Source of the DNA: Aplectana chamaeleonis
Taxonomy: Eukaryota > Nematoda > Chromadorea > Rhabditida > Cosmocercidae
DNA: 64,000 nucleotides
Assembly: GCA_029168955.1 (NCBI GenBank)
Contig: JAPDOI010000416.1
Location: 340,001 to 404,000 of the forward strand
Direction of reading: 5' to 3'
In this document: piece by piece, positions 1 to 13,400 of the stretch
Layout of the letters: each line of letters begins with the position of its first letter
Position numbering within the stretch: the stretch's first letter is position 1
Translations under genes and position numbers: made by a program
The notes under the pieces: model-generated
What the model saw: only the letters and a program-made list of their open reading frames with translations
Told to the model about the DNA's origin: nothing
Database searches by the model: none

Positions 1-3000
1 AGGAGTGCGCCGAACGCCATAGAAAGTGTGCGGGGCCCATGTAAGAGCGCGCCGGACGCCATAGAAAGTGTGCGGGACCCATTTAGGAGTGCGCCGAACG
101 CCACAGGAAGTGTGCGGGACCCATGTTAGAGTGCGCCGGACGCCATAGAAAGTGTACGGAACCCATTTAGGAGTGCGCCGAACGCCATAGAAAGTGTGCG
201 GGACCCATGTTAGAGTGCGCTGGGCGCCACAGAAAGTGTACGGAACCCATTTAGAAGTGCGCAGGAAGCCATAGAAAGTGTGCGGGACCAATATAAGAGT
301 GCGCCGGACGCCATCGAAACTGTACGGTACCCATTTAGGAGTGCAGCGAACGCCATAGAAAGTGTGCGGGACCCATGTTAGAGTGCGCCGGACGCCATAG
401 AAAGTGTACGGAACCCATTTAGGAGTGCGCCGAACGCCATAGAAAGTGTGCGGGACCCATGTTAGAGTGTGCCGGACGCCGTAGAAAGTGTACGGAACCC
501 ATTTAGGAGTGCGCCGAACGCCATAGAAAGTGTACGGGACCAATGTAAGAGTGCGCCGGACGCCATAGAAATTGTGCGGGACCCATTTAGGAGTGCGCCG
601 AACGCCATAGGAAGTGTGCGGGACCCATGTAAGAGCGTGCCGGACGCCATAGAAAGTGTGCGGAACCCATTTAGGAGGCCGAACGACATAGAAAATGTGC
701 GGACCCATGTTAGAGTGCGCCGGACGCCATAGAAAGTGTACGGAACCCATTCAGGAGTGCGCCGGACGCCATAGAAAGTGTACGGAACCCATTCAAGAGT
801 GCGCCGGACGCCGAAGAAAGTGCGCGGGACCCATGCTAGAGTACGCCGGACGCCATAGAAAGTGTACGGGACCCATGTTAGAGTGTGCCGGACGCCATAG
901 AAAGTGTACGGTACCCATTTAGGAGTGCGCCGAACGCCATAGAAAGTGTGCGGGACCCATGTAAGAGCGCGCCGGACGCCATAGAAAGTGTGTGGGACCC
1001 ATGTTAGAGTGTGCCGGACGCTGTAGAAAGTGTACTGAACCCATTTAGGAGTGCGCCGAACGCCATAGAAAGTGCACGGGACCAATGTAAGAGTGCGCCG
1101 GACGCCATAGAAAGTGTGCGGGACCCATGTAAGAGCGCGCCGGACGCCATAGAAAGTGTGTGGGACCCATGTTAGAGTGTGCCGGACGCTGTAGAAAGTG
1201 TACTGAACCCATTTAGGAGTGCGCCGAACGCCATAGAAAGTGCACGGGACCAATGTAAGAGTGCGCCGGACGCCATAGAAAGTGTGCGGGACCCATGTAA
1301 GAGTGCGCCGGACGCCAGAGAAAGTGTACGGGACCCAGGTGAGAGTACGCCGGACGCCATAGAATGTGTACGGAACCCATTCAGGAGTGCGCCGGACGCC
1401 GAAGAAAATGTGCGGGACCCGTTTAAGAGCGCCAGACGCCATAGAAAGTGTGCGGGACCCATGTAAGAGTGCGCCGGACGCCAGAGAAAGTGTGCGGGAC
1501 CCATGTTAGAGTACGCCGGACGCCATAGAAAGTGTACGGAACCCATTCAAGAGTGCGCCGGACGCCGAAGAAAGTGCGCGGGACCCATGCTAGAGTACGC
1601 CGGACGCCATAGAAAGTGTACGGAACCCATTTAGGAGTGCGCCGAACGCCATAGAAAGTGTGCGGGACCAATGTAAGAGTGCGCCGGACGCCATAGAAAG
1701 TGTAAGGAACCCATTTAGGAGTGCGCCGAACGCCATAGAAAGTGTGCGGGACCCATGTAAGAGCGTGCCGGACGCCATAGAAAGTGTACGGAACCCATTT
1801 AGAGTGCGCCGAACGCCATAGAAAATGTGCGGACCCATGTTAGAGTGTGCCGGACGCCGAAGAAAATGTGCGCGACCCATTTAAGAGCGCCGGCCGCCAT
1901 AGAAAGTGCACGGAACCCATTCAAGAGTGCGCCGGACGCCGAAGAAAGTGCGCGGGACCCATGCTAGAGTACGCCGGACGCCATAGAAAGTGTACGGGAC
2001 CCATGTTAGAGTGTGCCGGACGCCATAGAAAGTGTACGGTACCCATATAGGAGTGCGCCGAACGCCATAGAAAGTGTTCGGGACCCATGTAAGAGCGCGC
2101 CGGACGCCATAGAAAGTGTGTGGGACCCATGTTAGAGTGTGCCGGACGCTGTAGAAAGTGTACTGAACCCATTTAGGAGTGCGCCGAACGCCATAGAAAG
2201 TGTACGGGACCCTTTTAGGAGTGCGCCGAACGCCATAGAAAGTGTGCGGGACCCATGTTAGAGCGCGCCGGACGCCATAGAAAGTGTGTGGGACCCATGT
2301 TAGAGTGTGCCGGACGCTGTAGAAAGTGTACTGAACCCATTTAGGAGTGCGCCGAACGCCATAGAAAGTGTACGGGACCAATGTAAGAGTGCGCCGGACG
2401 CCATAGAAAGTGTACGGAACCCATTTAGGAGTGCGCCGAACGCCATAGAATGTGTGCGGTACTCATGTTAGAGTGCGCCGAACGCCATGGAAAGTGTACG
2501 GAACCCATTTAGGAGTGCGCCGGACGCCGAAGAAAATGTGCGGGACCCATTTAAGAGCGCCGGATGCCATAGAAAGTGTGCGGGACCCATGTAAGAGTGC
2601 GCCGGACGCCAGAGAAAGTGTGCGGGACCCATGTTAGAGTACGCCGGACGCCATAGAAAGTGTACGGAACCCATTCAAGAGTGCGCCGGACGCCGAAGAA
2701 AGTGCGCGGGACCCATGCTAGAGTACGCCGGACGCCATAGAAAGTGTACGGAACCCATTTAGGAGTGCGCAGAACGCCATAGAAAGTGTGCGGGACCAAT
2801 GTAAGAGTGCGCCGGACGCCATCGAAAGTGTACGGGACCCATGTTAGAGTGTGCCGGACGCCATAGAAAGTGTACGGTACCCATTTAGGAGTGCGCCGAA
2901 CGCCATAGAAAGTGTGCAGGACCCATGTAAGAGCGCGCCGGACGCCATAGAAAGTGTGTGGGACTCATGTTAGAGTGTGCCGGACGCTGTAGAAAGTGTA

Positions 3001-6000
3001 CTGAACCCATTTAGGAGTGCGCCGAACGCCATAGAAAGTGTACGGGACCAATGCAAGAGTGCGCCGGACGCCATAGAAAGTGTGCGGGACCCATGTTAGA
3101 GTACGCCGGACGCCATAGAAAGTGTACGGAACCCATTTAGGAGTGCGCCGAACGCCATAGAATGTGTGCGGAACCCATTCAAGAGTGCGCCGGACGCCGA
3201 AGAAAGTGCGCGGGACCCATGCTAGAGTACGCCGGACGCCATAGAAAGTGTGCGGGACCCATGTTAGAGTGCGCCAGACGCCATAGAAAGTCTGCGGAAC
3301 CCATTTAGGAGGCCGAACGACATAGAAAATGTGCGGACCCATGTTAGAGTGCGCCGGACGCCATAGAAAGTGTACGGAACCCATTCAAGAGTGCGCCGGA
3401 CGCCATAGAAAGTGTACGGAACCCATTCAAGAGTGCGCCGGACGCCGAAGAAAGTGCGCGGGACCCATGTTAGAGTGTGCCGGACGCCATAGAAAGTGTA
3501 CGGTACCCATTTAGGAGTGCGCCGAACGCCATAGAAAGTGTGCGGGACCCATGTAAGAGCGCGCCGGACGCCATAGAAAGTGTGTGGGACCCATGTTAGA
3601 GTGTGCCGGACGCTGTAGATAGTGTACTGAACCCATTTAGGAGTGCGCCGAACGCCATAGAAAGTGCACGGGACCAATGTAAGAGTGCGCCGGACGCCAT
3701 AGAAAGTGTGCGGGACCCATGTTAGAGTACGCCGGACGCCATAGAAAGTGAACGGAACCCATTTAGGAGTGCGCCGAACGCCATAGAATGTGTGCGGGAC
3801 CCATGTTAGAGTGCACCGGACTCCGTAGGAAGTGTACGGAACCCATTTAGGAGTGCGCCGAACGCCATAGAAAGTGTGCGGGACCAATGTAAGAGCGTGC
3901 CGGACGCCATAGAAAGTGTACGGAACCCATTTAGGAGTGCGCCGAACGCCATAGAATGTGTGCGGGACCCATGTTAGAGTGCACCAGACTCCGTAGGAAG
4001 TGTACGGAACCCTTTTAGAAGTGCGCCGAACGCCATAGAAAGTGTGCGGGACCCATGTTAGAGTGCGCCGGACGCCGTAGGAAGTGTACGGAACCCTTTT
4101 AGAAGTGCGCCGAACGCCATAGAAAGTTTGCGGGATCCATGTTAGAGTACGCCGGGCGCCATAGAAAGGGTACGGAACCCATTTAGGAGTGCGCCGAACG
4201 CCATAGAAAGTGAGCGGGACCCATGTTAGAGTGCGCCGGACGCCATAGAAAGTGTGCGGGACCCATTTTAGAGTGCGCCAGACGCCATAAAAAGTGTGCG
4301 GGACTCATGTAAGAGGGCGTCGAACGCCATGGAAAGTGTGGGGGACCTATGTTAGAGTGCGCCGGACGCCATAGAAAGTGTACGGGACCCATGTTAGAGT
4401 GCGCCGAACGCCATAGAAAGTGTACGGGACCCATTTAGGAGTGCGCCGAACGCCATAGAAAGTGTGCGGGACCCATGTAGGAGTGCGCCGAACGCCATAG
4501 AAAGTGTGCGGGACCCATGTTAGAGTGTGCCGGACGCCATAGAAAGTGTACGGAACCCATTTAGGAGTGCGCCGAACGCCATAGAAAGTGTGCGGGACCC
4601 ATGTTAGTGTGCGCCGGACGCTATAGAAAGTGTGCGGGACCCATTTAGGAGTGCGCCGAACGCCATAAGAAGTGTGCAGGAGCCATGTTAGAGTGCGCCG
4701 GACGCCATAGAAAGTGTGCGGGGCCCATTTAGGAGTGCGCCGAACGCCATAAAAAAGTGTGCAGGACCCATGCTAGAGTGCGCCGGACGCAATAGAAAGT
4801 GTACGGAACCCATTTAGGAGTGCGCCGAACACCATAAAAAGTGCGCGGGACCCATGTTAGAGTGCGCCGGACGCCATAGAAAGTGTGCGGGACCCATGTT
4901 AGTGTGCGCCGGACGCCACAGAAAGTGTGCGACACCCATGCTAGAGTGCGCCGGACGCAATAGAAAGTGTACGGAACCCATTTAGGAGTGCACCGAACGC
5001 CATAGAAAGTGTGCGGGACCCATGTTAAAGTGCGCCTGACGCCATAGAAAGTGTACGGAACCCATTTAGGAGTGCGCCGAACGCCATAGAAAGTGTGCGG
5101 GACCCATGTAAAAGTGCGCCGTACGCTATAGAAAGCGTGCGGGACCCATGTTAGAGTGCGCCGAACGCCATAGAAAGTGTACGGAACCCATTTAGGAGTG
5201 CGCCGAACGCCATAGAAAAGGTGCAGGACCCATGTAAGAGTGCGCCGGACGCCATAGAAAGTGTGTGGGACCCATGTTAGAGTGTGCCGGACGCCATAGA
5301 AAGTGTGCGGAACCCATGTAAGAGTGCGCCAAACGCCATAGAGTGTGCGGGACCCATGTAAGAGTGCGCCGGACGCCATAGAAAGTGTGCGGGACCCATG
5401 TTAGAGTGCGCCGGACGCCATAGAAAGTGTACGGAACCCATTTAGAGTGCGCCGAACGCCATAGAAAGTGTGCGGGACCCATGTTAGAGTGCGCCGGACG
5501 CCATAGAAAGTGTACGGAACCCATTTAGGAGTGCGCCGAACGCCATAGAAAGTGTGCGGGACCCATGTTAGAGTGCGCCGGACGCCATAGAAAGTGTGCG
5601 GAACCCATTTTAGAGTGCGCCGGACGCCATAGAAAGTGTGCGGGACCCATGTTAGAGTGCGCCGGACGCCATAGAAAGTGTACGGGACCCATTTAGAGTG
5701 CGCCGAACGCCATAGAAAGTGTGCGGGACCCATGTTAGAGTGCGCCGGACGCCATAGAAAGTGTACGGGACCCATTTAGAGTGCGCCGGACGCCATAGAA
5801 AGTGTGCGGGACCCATGTTAGAGTGCGCCGGACGCCATAGAAAGTGTAAGGAACCCATTTAGGAGTGCGCCGAACGCCATAGAAAGTGTGCGGGACCCAT
5901 GTTAGAGTGCACCGGACTTCGTAGGAAGTGTACGGAACCCATTTAGGAGTGTGCAGAACGCCATAGAAAGTGTGCGGGACCAATGTAAGAGTGCGCCGGA

Positions 6001-6272
6001 CGCCATCGAAAGTGTACGGGACCCATGTTAGAGTGTGCCGGACGCCATCGAAAGTGCGCGGGACCCATGCTAGAGTACGCCGGACGCCATAGAAAGTGTA
6101 CGGAACCCATTTAGGAGTGTGCAGAACGCCATAGAAAGTGTGCGGGACCAATGTAAGAGTGCGCCGGACGCCATCGAAAGTGTACGGGACCCATGTTAGA
6201 GTGTGCCGGACGCCATAGAAAGTGTACGGAACCCATTCAAGAGTGGGCCGCACGCCGAAGAAAGTGCGCGGG

Positions 6273-7452
6273 ACCAATGTAAGAGTGCGCCGGACGCCAT
6301 CGAAAGTGTACGGGACCCATGTTAGAGTGTGCCGGACGCCATAGAAAGTGTACGGTACCCATATAGGAGTGCGCCGAACGCCATAGAAAGTGTTCGGGAC
6401 CCATGTAAGAGCGCGCCGGACGCCATAGAAAGTGTGTGGGACCCATGTTAGAGTGTGCCGGACGCTGTAGAAAGTGTACTGAACCCATTTAGGAGTGCGC
6501 CGAACGCCATAGAAAGTGTACGGGACCCTTTTAGGAGTGCGCCGAACGCCATAGAAAGTGTGCGGGACCCATGTTAGAGCGCGCCGGACACCATAGGAAG
6601 TGTGCGGGACCCATGTTAGAGTACGCCGGACGCCATAGAAAGTGTACGGAACCCATTTAGAGTGCGCCGAACGCCATTGAAATTGTGCGGGACCCATTTA
6701 AGAGTGCGCCGGACGCCATAGAAAGTGTACGGGACCCATTTTAGGAGTGCGCCGAACGCCATAGAAAGTGTGCAGGACCCATGTTAGAGTACGCCGGACG
6801 CCATAGAAAGTGTAAGGAACCCATTTAGGAGTGCGCCGAACGCCATAGAATGTGTGCGGGACCCATGTTAGAGTGTGCCGGACGCCATAGAAAGTGTACG
6901 GGACCAATGTAAGAGTGCGCCGGACGCCATCGAAAGTGTGCGGAACCTATGTTAGAGTACGCCGGACGCCATAGAAAGTGTACGGTACCCATTTCGGAGT
7001 GCGCCGAACGCCATAGAATGTGTGCGGGACCCATGTTAGAGTGCACCGGACTTCGTAGGAAGTGTACGGAACCCATTTAGGAGTGTGCAGAACGCCATAG
7101 AAAGTGTGCGGGACCAATGTAAGAGTGCGCCGGACGCCATCGAAAGTGTACGGGACCCATGTTAGAGTGTGCCGGACGCCATAGAAAGTGTACGGTACCC
7201 ATATAGGAGTGCGCCGAACGCCATAGAAAGTGTTCGGGACCCATGTAAGAGCGCGCCGGACGCCATAGAAAGTGTGTGGGACCCATGTTAGAGTGTGCCG
7301 GACGCTGTAGAAAGTGTACTGAACCCATTTAGGAGTGCGCCGAACGCCATAGAAAGTGTACGGGACCCTTTTAGGAGTGCGCCGAACGCCATAGAAAGTG
7401 TGCGGGACCCATGTTAGAGCGCGCCGGACACCATAGGAAGTGTACGGAACCA
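6273..7452. repeat. 840-bp (20-monomer) duplication inside satellite A
   Basis: The segment from 6,273 to about 6,612 is repeated base for base at 7,113 to about 7,452, an offset of exactly 840 bp or 20 monomers. It carries diagnostic variants: CCCATATAGGAG, GTGTTCGGGACC, GACGCTGTAGAAAGTGTACT and GACCCTTTTAGG. A block with the same order of variants also occurs near 1,997-2,270, and a slightly altered one near 15,300-15,560. This shows recent local copying by unequal exchange or conversion over an older array. Confidence 0.85.
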
Positions 7453-10400
7453 TTTTAGGAGTGCGCCGAACGCCATAGAAAGTGGGCGGAGCCCATTCAA
7501 GAGTGCGCCGGACGCCGAAGAAAGTGCGCGGGATCCATGTAAGAGCGCGCCGGATGCCATAGAAAGTGTGCGGGACCCAGGTGAGAGTGCGCCGGACGCC
7601 AGAGAAAGTGTACGGATCCCATTTAGGAGTGCGCCGAACGCCATAGAAAGTGTACGGGACCAATGTAAGAGTGCGCCGGACGCCATAGAAAGTATACGGA
7701 ACCCATTTAGGAGTGCGCCGGACGCCATAGAAAGTGTGCAGTACCCATGTAAGAGTGTGCCGGACGCCATAGAAAGTGTACGGGACCCATGTTAGAGTGT
7801 GCCGGACGCCATAGAAAGTGTACGGTACCCATTTAGGAGTGCGCCGAACGCCATAGAAAGTGTTCGGGACCCATGTAAGAGCGCGCCGGACGCCATAGAA
7901 AGTGTGTGGGACCCATGTTAGAGTGTGCCGGACGCTGTAGAAAGTGTACTGAACCCATTTAGGAGTGCGCCGAACACCATAGAAAGTGTGCGGGACCCAT
8001 GTAAGAGCGCGCCGGACGCCATAGAAAGTGTGCGGGACCCATGTTAGAGTACGCCGGACGCCATAGAAAGTGTACGGAACCCATTTAGGAGTGCGCCGAA
8101 CGCCATAGAAAGTGTGCGGGACCCATCTTAGAGTGTGCCGGACGCCATAGAAAGTGTACGGAACCCATTTAGAGTGCGCCGAACGCCATAGAAAGTGTGC
8201 GGGACCCATGTAAGAGCGTGCCGGACGCCATATAAAGTGTGCGGGACCCAATTAGGAGTGCGCCGAACGCCATAGAAAGTGTGCGGGACCCATGTTAAAG
8301 TGCGCCGGACGCCATAGAAAGTGTACGGAGCCCATTTAGAAGTGCGCCGAATGCCATAGGAAGTGTGCGGGACCCATGTTAGAGTGCGCCGGACGCCATA
8401 GAAAGTGTACGGAACCCATTTAGAGTGCGCCGAACGCCACAGAAAGTAGGCGGGACCCATGTTAGAGTGTGCCGGACGCCATAGAAAGTGTACGGTACCC
8501 ATTTAGGAGTGCGCCGAACGCCATAGAAAGTGTGCGGGACCCATGTTAGAGTGTGCCGGACGCCATAGAAAGTGTACGGTACCCATTTAGGAGTGCGCCG
8601 AACGCCATAGAAAGTGTGCGGGACCCATGTAAGAGCGCGCCGGACGCCATAGAAAGTGTGCGGGACCCATGTTAGAGTGTGCCGAACGCCATCGAAAGTG
8701 TACGGAACCCATTTAGGAGTGCGCCGAACGCCATAGAAAGTGTGCGGGACCCATGTAAGAGTGCGCCGGACGCCATAGAAAGTGTACGGGACCCATTTAG
8801 AGTGCGCCGGACGCCATAGAAAGTGTGCGGGACCCATGTTAGAGTGCGCCGGACGCCATAGAAAGTGTACGGAACCCATTTAGAGTGCGCCGAACGCCAT
8901 AGAAAGTGTGCGGGACCCATGTTAGAGTGCGCCGGACGCCATAGAAAGTGTACGGAACCCATTTAGAGTGCGCCGGACGCCATAGAAAGTGTGCGGGACC
9001 CATGTTAGAGTGCGCCGGACGCCATAGAAAGTGTACGGGACCCATTTAGAGTGCGCCGAACGCCATAGAAAGTGTCCGGGACCCATGTTAGAGTGTGCCG
9101 GACGCCATAGAAAGTGTACGGTACCCATTTAGGAGTGCGCCGAACGCCATAGAAAGTGTGCGGGACCCATGTAAGAGCGCGCCGGACGCCATAGAAAGTG
9201 TGTGGGACCCATGTTAGAGTGCGCCGGACGCCATAGAAAGTGTACGGAACCCATTTAGAGTGCGCCGAACGCCATAGAAAGTGTACGGGACCCATGTAAG
9301 AGTGCGCCGAACGCCATAGAAAGTGTGCGGGACCCATGTTAGAGTGCGCCGGACGCCATAGAAAGTGTACTGAACCCATTTAGGAGTGCGCCGAACGCCA
9401 TAGAAAGTGTGCAGGACCCATGTTAGAGTACGCCGGACGCCGAAGGAAGTGCGCGGGACCCATTTAGGAGTGCGCAGAACGCCATAGAAAGTGTGCGGGA
9501 CCAATGTAAGAGTGCGCCGGACGCCATCGAAAGTGTACGGGACCCATTTAGGAGTGCGCCGAACGCCACAGAAAGTGTGCGGGACCCATGTAAGAGTGCG
9601 CCGGACGCCATAGAAAGTGTGCGGGACTCATGTTAGAGTGCGCCGGACGCCATAGAAAGTGTACGGAACCCATTTAGAGTGCGCCGAACGCCATAGAAAG
9701 TGTGCGGGACCCATGTAAGAGTGCGCCGGACGCCATAGAAAGTGTACGGGACCCATTTAGGAGTGCGCCGAACGCCATAGAAAGTGTGCGGGACCCATGT
9801 AAGGAGTGCGCCGGACGCCATAGAAAGTGTGCGGGACCCATGTTAGAGTGCGCCGGACGCTATATAAAGTGTACGGAACCCATTTAAGAGTGCGCCGAAC
9901 GCCATAGAAACTGTACGGGACCCATGTAAGAGTGCGCCGGACGCCATAGAAAGTATGCGGGACCCATGTAAGAGTGCGCCGTGCGCCATAGAAAGTGTAC
10001 GGAACCCATTTAGGAGTGCGCCGAACGCCATAGAAAGTGTGCGGGACCCATGTAAGAGTGCGCTGGACGCCATAGAAAGTGTGCGGGACCCATTATAGAG
10101 TGCGTCGGAAGCCATAGAAAGTGTGCGGGACTCATGTTAGAGTGCGCCTGACGCCATAAAATGTGTAAGGAGCCCATTTAGGAGTGCGCCGAACGCCATA
10201 GAAAGTGTGCGGGACCCATGTTAGAGTGCGCCGGACGCCATAGAATGTGTACGGAACCCATGTAAGAGGGCGCCGAACGCCATAGAAAGTGTGCGGGACA
10301 CATGTTAGAGTGCGCCTGACGCCATACAAAGTGTACGGAACCCATTTAGGAGTGCGCCAAACGCCATAGAAAGTGTGCGGGACACATGTTAGAGTGCGCC

Positions 10401-13400
10401 TGACGCCATAGAAAGTGTACGGAACCCATTTAGGAGCGCGCCGAACGTCATAGAAAGTGTGCGGGACCCATGTTAAAGTGCGCCTGACGCCATAGAAAGT
10501 GTGCGGGACCCATGTAAGAGGGCGCCGAACGCCATAGAAAGTATGCGGGACCCATGTAAGAGTGCACCGAATGTCATAGAAAGTGTGCGGGACCCATGTT
10601 AAAGTGTGCGGGACCCCATACAAAGTGTACGGAACCCATTTAGGAGTGCGCCGAACGCCATAGAAAGTGTGCGGGACCCATGTAAGAGGGCGCCGAACGC
10701 TATAGAACGTGTGCAAGACCCATGCTAGAGTGCGCCGGACGCCATAGAAAGTATGCGGGACACATGTTAGAGTGCGCCTGACGCCATAGAATGTGTATGG
10801 AACCCATTTAGGAGTGCGCCGAACGCCATAGAAAGTGTGCGGGACCCATGTAAGAGTGCGCCGTACGCTATAGAAAGTGTACGGAACCAATGTAAAAGTA
10901 CGCCGGACGCCATAGAAAGTGTACGGAACCCATTCAAGAGTGCGCCGGACGCCGAAGAAAGTGCGCGGGACCCATGCTAGAGTGCGCCAAACGCCATAGA
11001 GTGTGCGGGACCCATGTTAGAGTGCGCCGAACGCCATAGAAAGTGTATGGAACCCATTTAGGAGTGCGCCGAACGCCATAGAAAGTGTGCGGGACCCATG
11101 TAAGAGTGCGCCGGACGCCATAGAAAGTGTGTGGGACCCATGTTAGAGTGTGCCGGACGCCATAGAAAGTGTACGGAACCCATTTAGAAGTGCGCCGAAC
11201 GCCATAGAAAGTGTGCAAGGCCCATGTAAGAGTGCGCCGGACGCCATAGAAAGTAAGCGGTACCCATGTTAGAGAGCGCCGGATGTCATAGAAAGTGTAC
11301 GGGAGCCAGGTGAGAGGGCGCCGGACGCCATAGAAAGTGTACGGAACCCGTTTAGGAGTGCGCCGAAGGCCATAGAGTGTGTGCGGGACCCTTGTTAGTG
11401 TGCGCCGCACGCCATAGAAAGTGTAGGGGACCCATGTTAGAGTACGTCGCACGCCATAGAAAGTGTACGGGACCCATGTTAGAGTGCGCCGAACGCCATA
11501 GAAAGTGTGCGGGACCAATGTTAGAGTGTGCCGGACGCCATAGAAAGTGTGCGGGACCCATGTTAGAGTGCGCCGAACGCCATAGAAAGTGTGCAGGGCC
11601 CATGTTAGAGTACGCCGGACGCCATAGAAAGTGTACGGAACCCTTTTAGGAGTGCGCCGAACGCCATAGAAAGTGTGCGGGACCCATGTAAGATTGCGCC
11701 GGACGCTAGAGAAAGTGTACGGAACCCATTCAGGAGTGCGCCGGACGCCATAGAAAGTGTGCAGGACCCAAGTAAGAGTGCGCCGGACGCCAGAGAAAGT
11801 GTACGGAACCCATGCAGGAGTGCGCCGAACGCCATAGGAAGTGTGCGGGACCCATGTAAGAGCGCACCGGACCCCATAGAAAGTGTGTGAAACCCATGTT
11901 AGAGTGTGCCGGACGCCATAGAAAGTGTACGGAAACCATTTAGGAGTGCGCCGAACGCCATAGAAAGTGTACGGGACGCCATATAAAGTGTACGGGACCC
12001 ATGTTAGAGTGTGCCAGACGCCATAGAAAGTGTACGGTACCCATTTAGGAGTGCGCCGAACGCCATAGAAAGTGTGCGGGACCCATGTAAGAGCGCACCG
12101 GACCCCATAGAAAGTGTGTGAAACCCATGTTAGAGTGTGCCGGACGCCATAGAAAGTGTACGGAACCCATTTAGAGTGCGCCGAACGCCATAGAAAGTGT
12201 GCGGGACCCATTTTAGAGTGCGCCGGACGCCATAGAAAGTGTGCGGGACCCATGCTAGAGTGCGCCGGACGCCATAGAAAGTGTACGGGACCCATGTTAG
12301 AGTGCGCCGGACGCCATAGAAAGTGTGCGGAACCCATTTAGAGTGCGCCGAACGCCATAGAAAGTGTACGGGACCAATGTAAGAGTGCGCCGGACGCCAT
12401 AGAAAGTGTGCGGGACCCATGTTAGAGTGCGCCGGACGCCATAGAAAGTGTACGGAACCCATTCAAGAGTGCGCCGGACGCCATAGAAAGTGTGCGGGAC
12501 CCATGTTAGAGTGCGCCGGACGCCATAGAAAGTGTACGGAACCCATTTAGAGTGCGCCGAACGCCATAGAAAGTGTGCGGGACCCATGTAAGAGTGCGCC
12601 GGACGCCATAGAAAGTGTACGGAACCCATTTAGAGTGCGCCGAACGCCATAGAAAGTGTACGGGACCCATGTTAGAGTGCGCCGGACGCCATAGAAAGTG
12701 TGCGGGACCCATGTTAGAGTGCGCCGGACGCCATAGAAAGTGTACGGAACCCATTTAGAGTGCGCCGAACGCCATAGAAAGTCTGCGACACCCATGCTAG
12801 AGTGCGCCGGACGCAATAGAAAGTGTACGGATCCCATTTAGGAGTGCGCCGAACACCATAAAAAGTGCGCGGGACCCATGTTAGAGTGCGCCGGACGCCA
12901 TAGAAAGTGTGCGGGACCCATTTAGGAGTGCGCCGAACGCCATAGAAAGTGTGCGGGACCCATTTAGGAGTGCGCCGAACGCCATAGAAAGTGTACGGTA
13001 CCCATTTAGGAGTGCGCCGAACGCCATAGAAAGTGTGCGGGACCCATGTAAGAGTTCGCCGGACGCCATAGAAAGTGTACGGAACCCATTTAGGAGTGCG
13101 CCGAACGCCATAGAATGTGTGCGGGACCCATGTTAGAGTGCGCCGGACGCCATAGAAAGTGTGCGGGACCCATGTTAGACTACGCCGGACGCCATAGAAA
13201 GTGTGCGGGACCCATGTTAGAGTGTGCCGGACGCCATAGAAAGTGTACGGAACCCATTTAGGAGTGCGCCGAACGCCATAGAAAGTGTGCGGGACCCATG
13301 TAAGAGTGCGCCGGACGCCATAGAAAGTGTGCGGGACCCATGTTAGAGTGCGCCGGACGCCATAGAAAGTGTACGGAACCCATTTAGTGTGCGCCGAACG

